64,000 nucleotides of DNA from Closterium sp. NIES-65 (Eukaryota; Streptophyta; Zygnematophyceae; Desmidiales; Closteriaceae), in NCBI GenBank assembly GCA_948144175.1, contig CANXME010002526.1, positions 1-64,000 on the forward strand, written 5' to 3'. The position numbers were made by a program, and so were the translations under genes. Numbering within the stretch: the stretch's first letter is position 1; each line of letters begins with the position of its first letter. Below the pieces are notes generated by a model, which was given only the letters and a program-made list of their open reading frames with translations, had not been told where the DNA came from and searched no databases. Positions 1-10,414 of this stretch are shown here, piece after piece.

Positions 1-117
1 CTGCTGCGGCTGCTGCTGCGGCTGCTGCTGCGGCTGCTGCTGCGGCTGCTGCTGCGGCTGCTGCTGCGGCTGCTGCTGCGGCTGCTGCTGCGGCTGCTGC
101 TGCGGCTGCTGCTGCTG
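1..117. repeat. 12-bp CTG/CGG minisatellite
   Basis: The window opens inside a tandem array of the 12-bp unit ctgctgctgcgg, about nine near-perfect copies. Its left end is cut by the window edge. On the minus strand it would encode an Ala-, Ser- or Gln-rich tract, like the low-complexity minus-strand ORFs nearby. I see no gene assignment for it. Confidence 0.9.
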
Positions 118-138
118 CCACTGCCGCTGATCCTGCCC

Positions 139-240
139 TTCTGCCCCTGCCCCTGCCCCTGCCCCTGCACCTGCCCCTGCCCTGCCCGTGCCCGTGCCCG
201 TGCCCGTGCCCGTGCCCGTGCCCGTGCCCCTGCCCCTGCA
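139..240. repeat. Hexamer repeats (cccctg, then cccgtg)
   Basis: A run of cccctg hexamers changes to cccgtg and back to cccctg. This is simple sequence and explains the Pro/Val-repeat reading frame on the plus strand, which I do not regard as a gene. Confidence 0.85.
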
Positions 241-1344
241 CCTGTCCGTCTCCCAGCCTCTGCCGCGCTGCTGCTCTCTCTGCTGCATCCCCCCTGCGGC
301 CCCTCATCCCCTATCATTCCCCTGCTTTCCCCTCCCCCAAACCCTTCTTCCAATCTCCCCCCCTCGTTAGCTTTACCCAGATCCAACCTCCTTCTCGTAC
401 CAAACGAGAAGTCTTTAGAAAGGGAGAAGTGAGTGTGGGGATCTGAGAAAACGTGAAGGTGAGCGTGAGGGTAAGTGGTGTGAGGGTCAGAGTGAGTGTG
501 GAAATGAGAGAAACTGTGAGATTCTGAGAAGGAATGCAGGCCAGAGTGAGCGTTGGGGGCAGGGGGGGTGTGGGAATGAGAGTGTGTGGGGGGAGTGGGA
601 AGAGTGTGAGGGTCTGAGAGAGTGAGGGAATCTGAATTGAGGAGAGGTGCATTCACGTCAGATGGGGGCGTGTGAAATTTCAATTTTGGGGACTCGAAGT
701 TCGGGCAGGAATCAAAGAAAGCGTCACTCTCAGGCTCTGCTTCTGGTCCCAAACGGGCAGCCTGGAAAGCTTGAGCAGACCGACCTGCAGCTTCGGCCGC
801 AGCTTCGGCTGCTGCCTTGGAGGCAGGTTCGGGAGGAGTTTTGAACTGGGGTGAATCTGAAGAAGTAGGAAGAGGATGGGGTGAGTCCCGGTAAGAGCTG
901 CTGAGAGGGGAGGGTCGGGTGAGGGGGTGCTGAGAGGGGGGATGGGTTGAGAGTATACAGAGGATAATGCTGCTGCTGCTGGTACTGCTGCTGCTGTTGC
1001 TGATTATGATGGTCATGATGATGCAGCTGCTGCTGATGCTGAGGATGATGGGGAGGGGGGTGTTGGGGCGGATAGTGAGAGGGATGGGGATGCTGAGGAG
1101 GAGCGGGGTGCATGGAGGAGTGAGGATGGATGGGGTGTGAGGATGGGATGGGGTGTGAGGGTTCAGGGAAGAATGCCCGGGGTGTGTGGCAGTGGCATGG
1201 GTGGTGTGAGTGGTATGGGCAGACACTGCAGCCTGAGAGGCAAGCCCAGACATGTGCCCATAACTCCCATGTGCTGACAGCGCCACCCTTCCACTGAATT
1301 CGCTCTCTACCATTCCCCCCCTGCTACCAGCACCACCACCAGCG

Positions 1345-1375
<31 letters not shown>

Positions 1376-1434
1376 TGCTTGTAACATGCAGGCCTGTAAG
1401 GAGTGGCGCACTAGCAGTCTTAGTTGGAGTCCCA
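241..1434. other. Low-complexity region without a recognisable gene
   Basis: The stretch holds polypyrimidine, GTGAGG-type purine repeats (420-630), and a minus-strand His/Gln-rich open frame (730-1113). It lies downstream of the CobB-like gene and could be its 3' UTR, a further exon or plain intergenic sequence. Nothing in it resembles a conserved domain. A short CAG run lies at about 1345-1370. Confidence 0.6.
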
Positions 1435-1785
1435 TCAGCGGACCTCATTCCCCCTCTCCCCACTGCCCCTTCCCCCATTCCCCTGCTGCTGCTGCTCTCC
1501 TGTTCCTGCCCCTAACACTGCCTCTGCCCCTGCCCCTGCCCTGGCTCCTTCTCCTGCTCCTTCTGCCCCTCCTGCTGCCCTATCTGCCACTGTTCCTGCT
1601 GCCCCTCCTGCTATCATGACTGCTCGTGAATGACTGGAAACCTCATCCTCGATATAAACCTTCTGAGATGTTTTATAGGACATCTCATTCTCAGTATAGA
1701 GCCTCCCACTCGCGCTTCTGCTCACTGTTATGCTGCTACCAGCTGCACCACCAGAAGCACCGCCACTACCGGCACTAGTAACAGA

Positions 1786-1816
<31 letters not shown>

Positions 1817-2054
1817 CCACCACCACCACGTTCAGATGCTGAGGCCCCAGTAAAGCTCCTCTGGACCTGGGCGTCATGGAGATGAGAGTGGTGCAGATGG
1901 GTGTCGCGGAGCAGAGTGCGGTACAGCTGGGTGGGCAGGGAACGGAACCCGTCACCACTGCCATTACTTCTGCTGCCGCTGCCATTCCTCGTGCCGCTCC
2001 CATCTGTAGCGCTAGAAGCTTCGTTTGCATCTGAGTGCTTCCGAACATGCTGCT

Positions 2055-2085
<31 letters not shown>

Positions 2086-2675
2086 TTTCTGCAGATGCTT
2101 TTGCTGCTGCTGCTGCTGCATTTGATCCTCATGGGTATACCTCCCCGTCTGCCCATCCTCCCCTAACTGCTGCACCCGCTCCCATTCTGCCCTTTCTGCT
2201 CGTTCCCCACCATTCCCTCCTGCCTCTGCCTCTCCTTTTGTCTCTCCATCTCTCTCTCCCTCACCTCCTCAACCAAGCGAGGGTCCAGACGCATTGTTCT
2301 AGGCGCTTCTCTCTCTTCCTGCCCAGTCCCAACTTCATCCTCCTCTTCCTCTTCCTCCTCTTCTTCCTCCCAACTCACCTCCCTTCTCTCCTCCGTTCCT
2401 ACCTCTTGAAACCCCTCAACTGTATCTCTTGCTTCGAAATACCTCGAACCACCCCCCCCGGCATCCCTCCACCTCCCGTTCTCCATCTGCCCTCTCTCCT
2501 CACCCTTCTCTCCCTCCCACCTCACACGGCCCGAACCACTCCAGCTTCCACTCCCACTTTTCGCACCATTTCCATTTTTAGCAACACTTCCACTTGTGGC
2601 AGCATTTCCACTTTTGGCATGCCCAGTCGCCTCTGCCTGGGCAGCAGCCCCAGCAGCAGCAGCAAGCTTCCTCAT
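1435..2675 (-). CDS. Low-complexity minus-strand frames, possible downstream exons of the CobB-like gene
   Basis: Two overlapping minus-strand open frames (2675 to 2163, then about 2175 to 1435) follow directly on the last CobB-like exon. The first is Glu/Arg-rich with a run of about ten Glu. The second begins with poly-Gln and then has Gly/Ala/Ser-rich sequence. Each starts in a different frame from the one before, overlapping its stop by a few bases, as expected of a single low-complexity tract broken by indels or joined by short introns. No domain is recognisable. They may be extra tail exons, an unrelated disordered protein, or non-coding sequence that is open by composition. Confidence 0.3.
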
Positions 2676-5600
2676 TGATCCAGCTGATAAATTCTTGAGA
2701 GACCCACCAGCTGATCCTCCTCCCCGTCCTCCTCCCCCTCCTCCTCCACCTCCACCCCCTCCTCCTCCTCCTTCTCCAAAACCCCGACCCCTGCACTCAC
2801 AAAATCCGCCAATTTCCCACTAGAAGGCCCCTTCACCCCTCCTCCACCACCCCCTCCTCCCGACTCATAAATTTGCTCCACGCTCCTCCCGCTGTTGCTC
2901 CCCACAAAATCCGACAGCCGGCCACTAGACGTCAGCCCCTCATCAAACTCAGAAGAGCTTCGTAAGTCACTCGCATTCATCTCATCATAATCCGAAGCAG
3001 AACCCGAATCCGCATAGCTGCGACCGTCTGTTGCAGAGGCACCTGCTGAAGAGGGGTTTGCAGCGGTGGAGAGGTATGCAGAGGGATCTGAGGTTGAGCT
3101 AGCACCACCACCACTTCCTCCTCCACTTCCTGATCTCCCGGCCACTGAACCACCCCCACCGCCTCTGTTACTAGACCCTACTGCTCCACCTCTCCCTCCT
3201 CCCACTCCTTCCCCTCCTCCCTCCCCCCCTGCTCCTCCTGCCCCTCCTCCCAAGACTTTCCCCCTTCCATCTCTCCTTCCTGTCCCCCCATACCCACCGC
3301 CTCCAACCTCTCCCCCTCCTCCGCCTCCTCTCACTCCTCCTCCTCCTCTTACTCCCCCTCCTCCGCCTCCCCCCCCCCCTCCTCCTCTTCCCCCTTGCCC
3401 AGTCGCCCCTTGCACTCCGCCCAGACTCAACTCATCCAGCCCACCACCCCCACCCCCGGACACCCACAATTCAGAAATAGACCTCCGCATGGGAGAGGGG
3501 ATAAACCCGGGCCCTCCCACCCCCTGACTGCCATTCCCCTCCCTGCTGTAACCTGTGGATTGGTAAGGGAGGGGTGGTGAGAGCTCGTATCTAGCCCAGT
3601 CAACTCCTCCCCGCCCCCCCCTCTCTCCTCCGCCGCCCGTTCTTCCCCCACTTCCGCCGCCCGTTCCCGCCCCATATCCATATCCTGCATGATTTGATTG
3701 CCCGCCGTATGATCTCGCCACAGCGCTGCCAATGGCGCTGCCACCCGGAAACATGGCATATGGGACGACGCTGCCGCCCACGCGCTCTCCAATCACATAC
3801 GATTCCGAACGTGAGGACCGATCCTCTGCCTCGCGAGCGCCCATCCGCCGAGCCTGGAGGTCAGCCTCGGTGGGGTCGTCGTGCTCAGGCGAAATACCTG
3901 ACGGGCCACCTGAGAAACCACCTGAATAAGCACCTGAAGAACCAGGAACAGTACCTGATAAAGCTCTGGGGATAATATCCTCATGCCACTGCCCCCTGGC
4001 ATCATACACTCGTCCTCCAATACCCCCATATCCTGCCCCTGCCTCTCCCCCTCCCCCTCCTCCTCCCCCTCTTCCTCGCCCATATGATTCCATATAATGA
4101 GGAGGCGAAACCCCCCCTCCATAATACATTCCACCTGACCCACCAATCCCCCCTCTCCCGCCCCCTCCTCCTCCCCCTCCTCCTCCCCTCCCATACGTCT
4201 CCAAATAATGAGGTGGCGACACCCCGCCACCAGCATCAAACCCCCTCGCATCCCACCTCCCTCCGCTCTCACTCCTCCTACGAAACGAGCTCCCAGACTG
4301 CACAGAAGACACGGAAGAGGGTGCACAACCTCCGGAAACCCCGTGCTGCTGCTGCTGCTGTTGCTGCTGATGCAAGCCCAGCTGACTCGGGTGCACCGGG
4401 GACGCGTACAAATTATACGAGACCGATCGTTGCGACAACCTGTCGTCTTCATTCAACGCATCTGCCACCGCCGCCGCAGCTGCCGCCCCTGCTGCTGCCG
4501 CCGCTGCCGCCCCAGCTCCAGCCACTGCTGAGGCAGAGGCAGCAGCGACAGCTGCGGATTTGGTAGGGTCGGTTCGGCACGCGTCTATGAAGGCGTGGGC
4601 GAGGGAGGGGTTGGAGGCGAAGTGCAGATGCACGTAGGACGCTAGCACTGCCCCCACCATGTAGCCCTCTGGACGGGAGGTGGCACCTGGAGTTTGCTGC
4701 TCGATAAGGTACCTGGGGAGGTCCACGACAGGCAGGGGGGAGGGTGGGGAGGGAGGGATGGGAGGGAGGGGTTGGAGGCGAAGTGCAGATGCACGAATGA
4801 CGCTAGCACTGCCCTCGCCATGTAGCCCTCTGGACGAGCAGTAGATCCGGGGGTCTGCTGCTCGATAAGGTACCTGGGGAGGGACGGGGAAGGAGGGAGA
4901 GGAGAGCAGGGGCGATAGGAGAGCAGGGGGGAAGGGAAGATAGAAGCACCCAAACCATATACTCTCTGACCATAAGGCACTTCTGAGTAGCCATTCTCTC
5001 CCTCAATCCAGCTGTTCGCCGTGGAATGAGTCGTCATCCAGCACTCACCACCTCTTGCCACGCTGCACCGAACCTAACCACATACATACCGTACAGCACC
5101 GGATCAGACCCCTTCTCACTCACCCAAACTCCAGCTGGTCGCCGTGGCACGAGCCGTCATCCAGCACGACCTCTCGCAGGCTGCAGCCAAACCAGCTCAT
5201 CTCATACTATCATACATACCGTACAGCACCAAACCAAACCCATTCTCACCCAAACTCGAGCTGGCCACCGTGGCACAAGCCGTTGTCCAGCACGACCTCT
5301 CACCATGCTGGACCGAACCAGTTCACCTCATAGTGCTATTATCCATACAGTACAGCAACAAATTAGACCCCTTCCTTACCCAACTCTAGCTGGTCCCCGT
5401 GCAACGAGCCGTCATCCACCACGACCTCGCTGGAATGGAACAACTGCCTTCTCAGCTCGCCAATGCCGAAACAGCTCACCTGATTCCACTCCACACGACA
5501 TCCCGGTGTGTTTGCCTCAACCCCCTCCTCCTTACCCGAAACTCCAGCTGGTCGCCATGGAATGAGCCGTCATCCAGAACCACCTCGCTGAAGTGGAAGA

Positions 5601-8600
5601 ACTGCCCCCTCATCTCGCCCAACTCACGCTGGGAACAGCACACAGTTGGGCTGGGGACGCACCTGGTAACAAAGAGGGAAGACCAAGTAGAGGGTGGGCA
5701 GCAAGGCAAGGGAGGAAAGAGAGGGGTTAGGATGGGTAAAGGAAACGACCTCGCTGAAGTGGAAGAGCTGCCCCCTCATCTCGCCCAGCTCGGACCGGGA
5801 ACAACACACAATTGGGCTGGGGCGAACGTGGGGAGAAGAGAGAAGAGAGGTGACAGAGGGGTTTTTTGAGAATTCTCAAAAAACACGCTCGGTGACAGAG
5901 GCTCAAAAAACACGCTCGGTGACAGAGGGGGGATGGGGGGCCCACGAGACAAACAGGTGTTGGGGAAAGGAGGAAGAGGCATCCAGCACAATCTCGCTAA
6001 GGAAGAACTGCCCCCCTAATCCAGTGCAATGTGCACCGTCAAATTTTGAGGCGCCTCAAAAGTCGATCTCGCTGAGAAGGAAGAACTGCCCCCTAATCAC
6101 GATCTCACATATGTGCGAAGTGCAATGGTCAAATCTCACAAACAGACAACTCACCGTGCAGTAGGCTAGCTTGAGTGTAGACACCATGCGAGTGCGGAAG
6201 GGCAAGCAACCCACACATCTCGTGCACCTCTCCCTCCTTCGTCTGCAGCAAGTGAGAAAAGGAAAACACGTCACACATGGTTGGAACTTGGTTGGAAGGG
6301 CAGCGGTGCAACACAACTCGCTCACTGAAACCAGGATCCAAACATGAAATCCTCTATAATCCAACCAACCTCCCTCTCCCCTCTCCCACCTCGATGCTCC
6401 TGGAGACGTACATGAGCCTGCCACACTCGCCATACACCACCCACCGCCAACGGAAACTCATTCCCCACTTGGAAGGGCAACAGGGCACTACAAGTTCCCT
6501 TCCTCACGCTCACCTTGATGCTCCTTGACAAGTACATGAGCCCACCACACTCGCCGTACACAACCCCGCCAGCAGCAGCAAACGCCCCTGAGCGCATACA
6601 CAGCTTCCAAACCCAGAACAACTACCCAACCTCCCTGCTCTCACCTCGATGCTCCGTGACAGGTACATGAGCCCACCACACTCGCCGTACACCACCCCGC
6701 CAGCAGCAGCAAACGCCCTGAGCGCATACACCAGCTTCCAAACCCAGAACCAACTACCCAACCTCCTGCTCTCACCTCGATGCTCCGTGACAGGTACATG
6801 AGCCCACCACACTCGCCGTACACCACCCCCGCCAGCAGCAGCAAACGCCCTGAGCGCATACACCAGCTTGGTGTTGGCCGCCAGAGCAGCAGAATGCAGC
6901 TCAGGATACCCCCGCCAAAGTACACGGCGTCGAGACGGTGCGGCAGAGGGTCAGTGAGCGGGGAGAAAAACACAATCTCTGCTCCCGCCTCTGGTGGGGT
7001 GGGACGAAACAGCATTGAAAACAGGGGGGCAGGAGATGGCACAAGGGTGAATCGGGAATATGCAAGCCAGGCCAGAGCGGCCAGAGCAGCAGCAAACGCC
7101 CTGAGCGCATACACCAACTTGGTGTTGGCCGCCAGAGCAGCAGCATGCAGCCTCAGGATACCCCCCGCCAAAGTACACGGCGTCGAGACGGTGCGGCAGA
7201 GGGTCAGTGAGCGGGGAGAAGAACACAATCTCTGCTCCCGCCTCTGATAGGGTGGGCAACAAAAGGCAATAATGTGAACAGAGGGGAAGGAGATGGCACA
7301 ATGGTGATTGGAAATATGGACGCCAAGCAGCCAGAGAAGCCAGAGCAGCCACGGCAGCCACGTGCAGCTGGGGATACCCGCCTCTCTGGCTGCTAGAGCA
7401 GCTAGAGCGGCCAAAGTACATAGTGTCGAGGCGGTGTGGAAGGGGGTAGGTGAGCGGAGAGAAGAACACAATCTCTGCTCCGGCCTCTGGTGGGGTGGGA
7501 CGGGACAGCGTTGTGAACAGAGGGGCAGGAAATGGCACAAGGGTGATTGGAAATATGCGAGCCAAGCCAGAGCAACCAGCGCAGTAGTGTGCAGCTCAGG
7601 GTGCTGGCTCCAAAGCAAACCGAGTCGAGGTGGTGTGCAGGGGCAGGTTATCGTGGTAGTAGAAACACAGGGCCGTACTTACCTCTCAGACGCGACAAAT
7701 TATCGTGGTTGGTAGTAAAACAGAAGGCTGTTAAGGTGACTCACGTATAGCCAGTTAGTCAGGGAGTGGGTGGGGCATACTTAAACACAAGGCCCTAGTT
7801 ACCTCTCAAAAGCGGACAGGTTGTCGTGGTAGTAGAAACAAAAGGCTTCGTCTCCCGCCAACCCAATGCGAGCAAGCTTCATTCCGAGAGGCATTGGCTC
7901 ATACTCAATACAAGGTCTCACCTCTCAGCAGCGACAGGTTGTCATGGTAGTAGAAGCCAAATGCTTCGTCTCTCGCCAACCCAATGCGAGCAAGCTTCAT
8001 TCCGAGAGGCATTGGCTCATACTCAATACAAGGTCTCACCTCTCAGCAGCGACAGGTTGTCATGGTAGTAGAAGCAAAATGCTTCGTCTCTCGCCACCCC
8101 AATGCGCGCAAGCTTCATTCCAGGCGGCATCGACAACGGAGGCAGCTCATTGGCCAACGATCCACCACACTCCATCCCTCCTGCTCCTCCCATCCCACTC
8201 ATCACACTCCCTCCTCCGCCCATCACACTCTCCTCTCCGACATCCTCCCCTCCACACACACTCCCCTCCCCTCCCCCAAGCCCCATCGTAGGCGCCCCTG
8301 CCACGTCAGCTGCCAGCTGCAACAGCCTGTCCAGGTCCACGTGGGCTTCAATCAGTGTCGCCAGCCGCTCGGCGTGCTGAGCTGGCACCCCGTCCGCGTC
8401 CACCCCAGGCCGGTGCAATCCCAGGTGGCGCTCTGGCATCTCCACGTCAGCAGATTTCGGGATGCCACCTAGGACGGGAACTCTGACGTGTGCTGATTCT
8501 AGCGCCTCAGTCAGCCACGTGGCATGCGCTGCGCTGGCGACCTTATTCAGAATAATCCCCGCGAATCGCAACGACGGGTCGAAGGACGCGTAACCATGTA

Positions 8601-10313
8601 CCATGGCTGCCGCGCTTCTAGACATAGACCAACAGTCTAAAACGAGGACAACAGGGGCCCCTATGATCTTGGCCATCTCTGCTGTGCTGCCGACCTCTGT
8701 CTTGCCATCTCGACCGTCGAATAGCCCCATCACGCCCTCCACAACTGCCACGTCAGTTGAGGCTGCGAAACGTGTGAAACATGCCACGTTGGCCTCCCTG
8801 ATGAGATGTGCGGGGCCGGGTCGGGATACAAGAAAAGGGAGAGGGCGAGAGGGTAAGGAGGGAAGAGGGGAACGTGAGGGAAGGGACAGGGAGAACAAGG
8901 GGAGGGCCCGATTCTGATGCTGCTGCTGTCAATTAGCCCCATCACGCCCTCCACTACTGCCACGTCTGTTGAGGCTGGTGAAACACGCCACGTTGGCCTC
9001 CCTGGTGAGGAGAGAAGTGGATATCGGGGTTGGGGGGGCGGCGGGGGAAAGGGGGGAAACTGAGAAGAACCAAGGGAACGTTGCTGCACCCATCCATTCA
9101 TTCACCCATCCACCCATCGATCCACCCACCCTTTCACCCATGCACCCATCCAACCACCAGCCATCCATCCGTCCCCCACCCATCTGTCCCCCCAACAATA
9201 CACCCATCCACTTTGTACGTCAGTCCACCCAACCATCACCCAGCCACCCACCCAACCACCCACCCTTCAACCATGCACTCAATCACACCCATCCACTCAT
9301 TCCCTCGATAAGCCATACATGTTGAGCATCCACCCATCCAGGTTGCACGAGTCTCGTCTCTCCACCTATGTCCCCACCATCTAACCATCCATCCATGTAT
9401 CCAACCCCACCCATTCACTCACCCACACACTCACCCACACACTCACCCACCCACTCACCCACCCATCCATCCATCTCCTCAATATCATTTTACCTGTTGA
9501 GCATCCACCCATCCACCCATCTCCTCAATAAGACCATACCTGTTGAGCACCCACCCATCCAGGTTGCATGAGTCCCGTCTGTTCATCGACCTTACTCACT
9601 CACCCACCCATGATCCACCCATCCACCCACCCACCCATCTCCTCAACAGCACCATACCTGTTGAGCATCCACCCATCCAGGTTGTACGAGTCTCGGCCTG
9701 TAGCCGCCTGATGGTGCATGGGGTCCAGAAAATCTGCCACACGCATCCCACATGACATGGCACATCCAAGTTGCCCCGTGCAGCATGTCACATGGAGCAT
9801 GCCACATACAAAATGCCACGTATGACATTCCCCATACAACATACCACACAGGACATCCACAAATGAAATGTCATACACACCATGCCAGATAAAGCATGGT
9901 ACCACATCCCACATACAACATGTCACAGACAACATGCCACGTAGAACACACCACATACGACATGTCATATCAGACAGCGACATTCGGATATGATACAAGG
10001 ATCGGGACTAGATACCATTGCTGACAACTCTGCGCCACAGCCATGCTCAAATATCAGACCGAAGACGTCCCAAGCCGGCATCAGCCATCCAGGAACCTCA
10101 GTCAGAGTCGGAAACGGGAAGAAGAAAAAAGCCTGGTGGATCGGCAGTGCATCGAATCGTAACGTATGGTATCGTATTGTATCGTTTCGCACCAGGTCCG
10201 ACTTTGAACGGCTGCACGCGGAGACCTCGTCGGCGGAAGGCGGCCATGAGCCCCACGGCGACGCTCGTCTTGCCCACGCCGCTGTGCGTGCCGGCCACCA
10301 CAATGGCCTTCAT
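2672..10313 (-). CDS. CobB/CbiA-family cobyrinate a,c-diamide synthase-like protein with long low-complexity tail (multi-exon)
   Basis: In bacteria and archaea this family amidates the a and c side chains of cobyrinic acid using ATP and glutamine. Exons with matching phases: 10313-10193 (ATG; P-loop GTHSGVGKT), 9733-9658 (completes [17 protein letters not shown]), 8797-8040 ([19 protein letters not shown]), 6990-6776 ([16 protein letters not shown], then [10 protein letters not shown] with the glutamine-amidotransferase Cys), 6242-6155 (HEMCGLL), 5628-5536 (RGQFFHFSE, the family's RGHEFHYS), and 4712-2672 ([17 protein letters not shown] with the conserved His). After FIDACRTD the last exon runs on for about 640 residues of Ala, Gln and Gly repeats, absent from the bacterial enzyme. 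The exon between 5536 and 4712 is unclear because several copies compete. Relative to the family, exon 6990-6776 has two compensating indels and exon 6242-6155 has one extra base, so the gene is either decaying or carries assembly indels. The family call is firm; activity and intactness are not. Confidence 0.75.
4712..4873 (-). repeat. Tandem copy of the start of the last CobB-like exon
   Basis: Two copies of the same acceptor-plus-exon start lie 161 bp apart. Copy one begins at 4873 and copy two at 4712, each just after a cccag acceptor. Both encode [10 protein letters not shown], then EGYM, then [10 protein letters not shown]. Only the copy at 4712 continues into [11 protein letters not shown] and the long tail. 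The copy at 4873 has SFVHLHF where the other has SYVHLHF, then runs into intron-like sequence. Confidence 0.85.
5861..5884. repeat. 24-bp perfect palindrome, T6-GAGAATTCTC-A6
   Basis: The sequence reads G, six T, GAGAATTCTC, six A, C and is its own reverse complement over 24 bases. Its right half begins a 27-bp unit (5875-5901) that is repeated exactly at 5902-5928. The motif ggtgacagagg occurs on both sides. Confidence 0.95.
6044..6061. repeat. 18-bp perfect palindrome TTTTGAGGCGCCTCAAAA
   Basis: A perfect 18-bp palindrome separates two diverged copies of a segment that starts atctcgct, continues aaggaagaactgcccc, and ends near agtgcaatg and gtcaaa. The segments are fragments of the RGQFF exon of the CobB-like gene and its flank. 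Confidence 0.95.
6389..6850 (-). repeat. Four tandem copies of the GATase-Cys exon segment
   Basis: Four copies start at 6389, 6513, 6644 and 6775 (spacing 124, 131, 131). Read on the minus strand, each carries the segment for [21 protein letters not shown], ending at a GTGAG or GTGGGAG donor. The copy at 6775-6850 is continuous with the upstream FFSPL segment and is the one used in my gene model. The copy at 6389 is the most diverged. Confidence 0.85.
6850..7600 (-). repeat. Three tandem copies of the [13 protein letters not shown] exon
   Basis: Copies begin after an AG acceptor at 6990, 7243 and 7486 (spacing 253 and 243). All encode [13 protein letters not shown] followed by PLPHRLD. They differ in small indels after YFGGG: the 6990 copy lacks one G in the G-run, the 7243 copy has one extra base after YPE, and the 7486 copy has an insertion before GGYPQLH. 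All three keep the splice acceptor. Confidence 0.85.
7802..8156 (-). repeat. Three 118-bp tandem copies of the [17 protein letters not shown] exon end
   Basis: Units start at 7802, 7921 and 8039, spaced 119 and 118 bp, and are nearly identical. Each includes the coding segment KLARIG(L/V)[16 protein letters not shown] and, in the two copies nearest the exon, the GTGAGACC donor. The upstream unit (8039 and above) is continuous with the large exon 8797-8040. A weaker fourth remnant (tatcgtggtagtagaaac) lies near 7648. Confidence 0.9.
8930..9006 (-). repeat. Partial upstream copy of the EGVMGLFDG exon
   Basis: The minus strand repeats the acceptor and first about 75 bp of the exon that starts at 8797 (EANVACFT, then [12 protein letters not shown]). 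It breaks off where the real exon continues FDGRDG. It keeps an AG acceptor (caccag). Confidence 0.85.
9085..9660. repeat. ccatccaccc minisatellite containing copies of exon-2 end
   Basis: A CCATCCACCC-type array of about 570 bp. Interspersed at about 9320-9365, 9490-9515 and 9540-9590 are copies of the end of CobB-like exon 2 (minus-strand NLDGWMLN plus donor). The exon itself (9658-9733) holds the seed catccacccatccagg, so the array most likely grew out of the coding exon. Confidence 0.85.
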
Positions 10314-10384
10314 TATGATGAATTGGTCGCTACGCTATTTATGCTTTTGAGAGGAAAGGGTATAAGCTTCTAGATACGTGGTCT

Positions 10385-10414
10385 ATGGGTGTCGGCCACC
10401 ACGACGGCTTTCAT
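10385..10414 (-). repeat. Copy of CobB-like exon-1 start
   Basis: Minus-strand sequence encodes MKAVVVADTH, a diverged copy of the true first residues [10 protein letters not shown] at 10313-10284. It breaks off before the P-loop. It lies about 100 bp upstream of the real start codon. Confidence 0.8.

Larger units (their letters stand above)
5010..6110 (-). repeat. Array of degenerate copies of the RGQFFHFSE exon of the CobB-like gene
   Basis: On the minus strand I count about eight full or partial copies of the segment encoding [25 protein letters not shown], at roughly 5020, 5150, 5260, 5400-5470, 5536-5628, 5745-5800, 5985-6015 and 6063-6105. The copy at 5536-5628 is the most complete, with an acceptor (ttcccag) and a donor (GTAAGG). 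The copies near 5150 and 5260 keep donors (GTGAGT, GTGAGA) but have lost the front half. The copy near 5790 has lost the acceptor AG. Two perfect palindromes (5861-5884, 6044-6061) sit among these copies. Confidence 0.75.

Noticed and set aside
3066..3527. Long Pro-rich plus-strand ORF
   Set aside because: It is the complement of the Gly-rich tail of the CobB-like last exon; openness follows from GGN/CCN composition.
7802..8156. 118-bp repeats as a CRISPR-like array
   Set aside because: The units are contiguous, contain coding sequence of the CobB-like exon and have no unique spacers.
9030..9571. Plus-strand ORFs rich in His/Pro/Thr
   Set aside because: They are translations of the ccatccaccc minisatellite and have no conserved domain.
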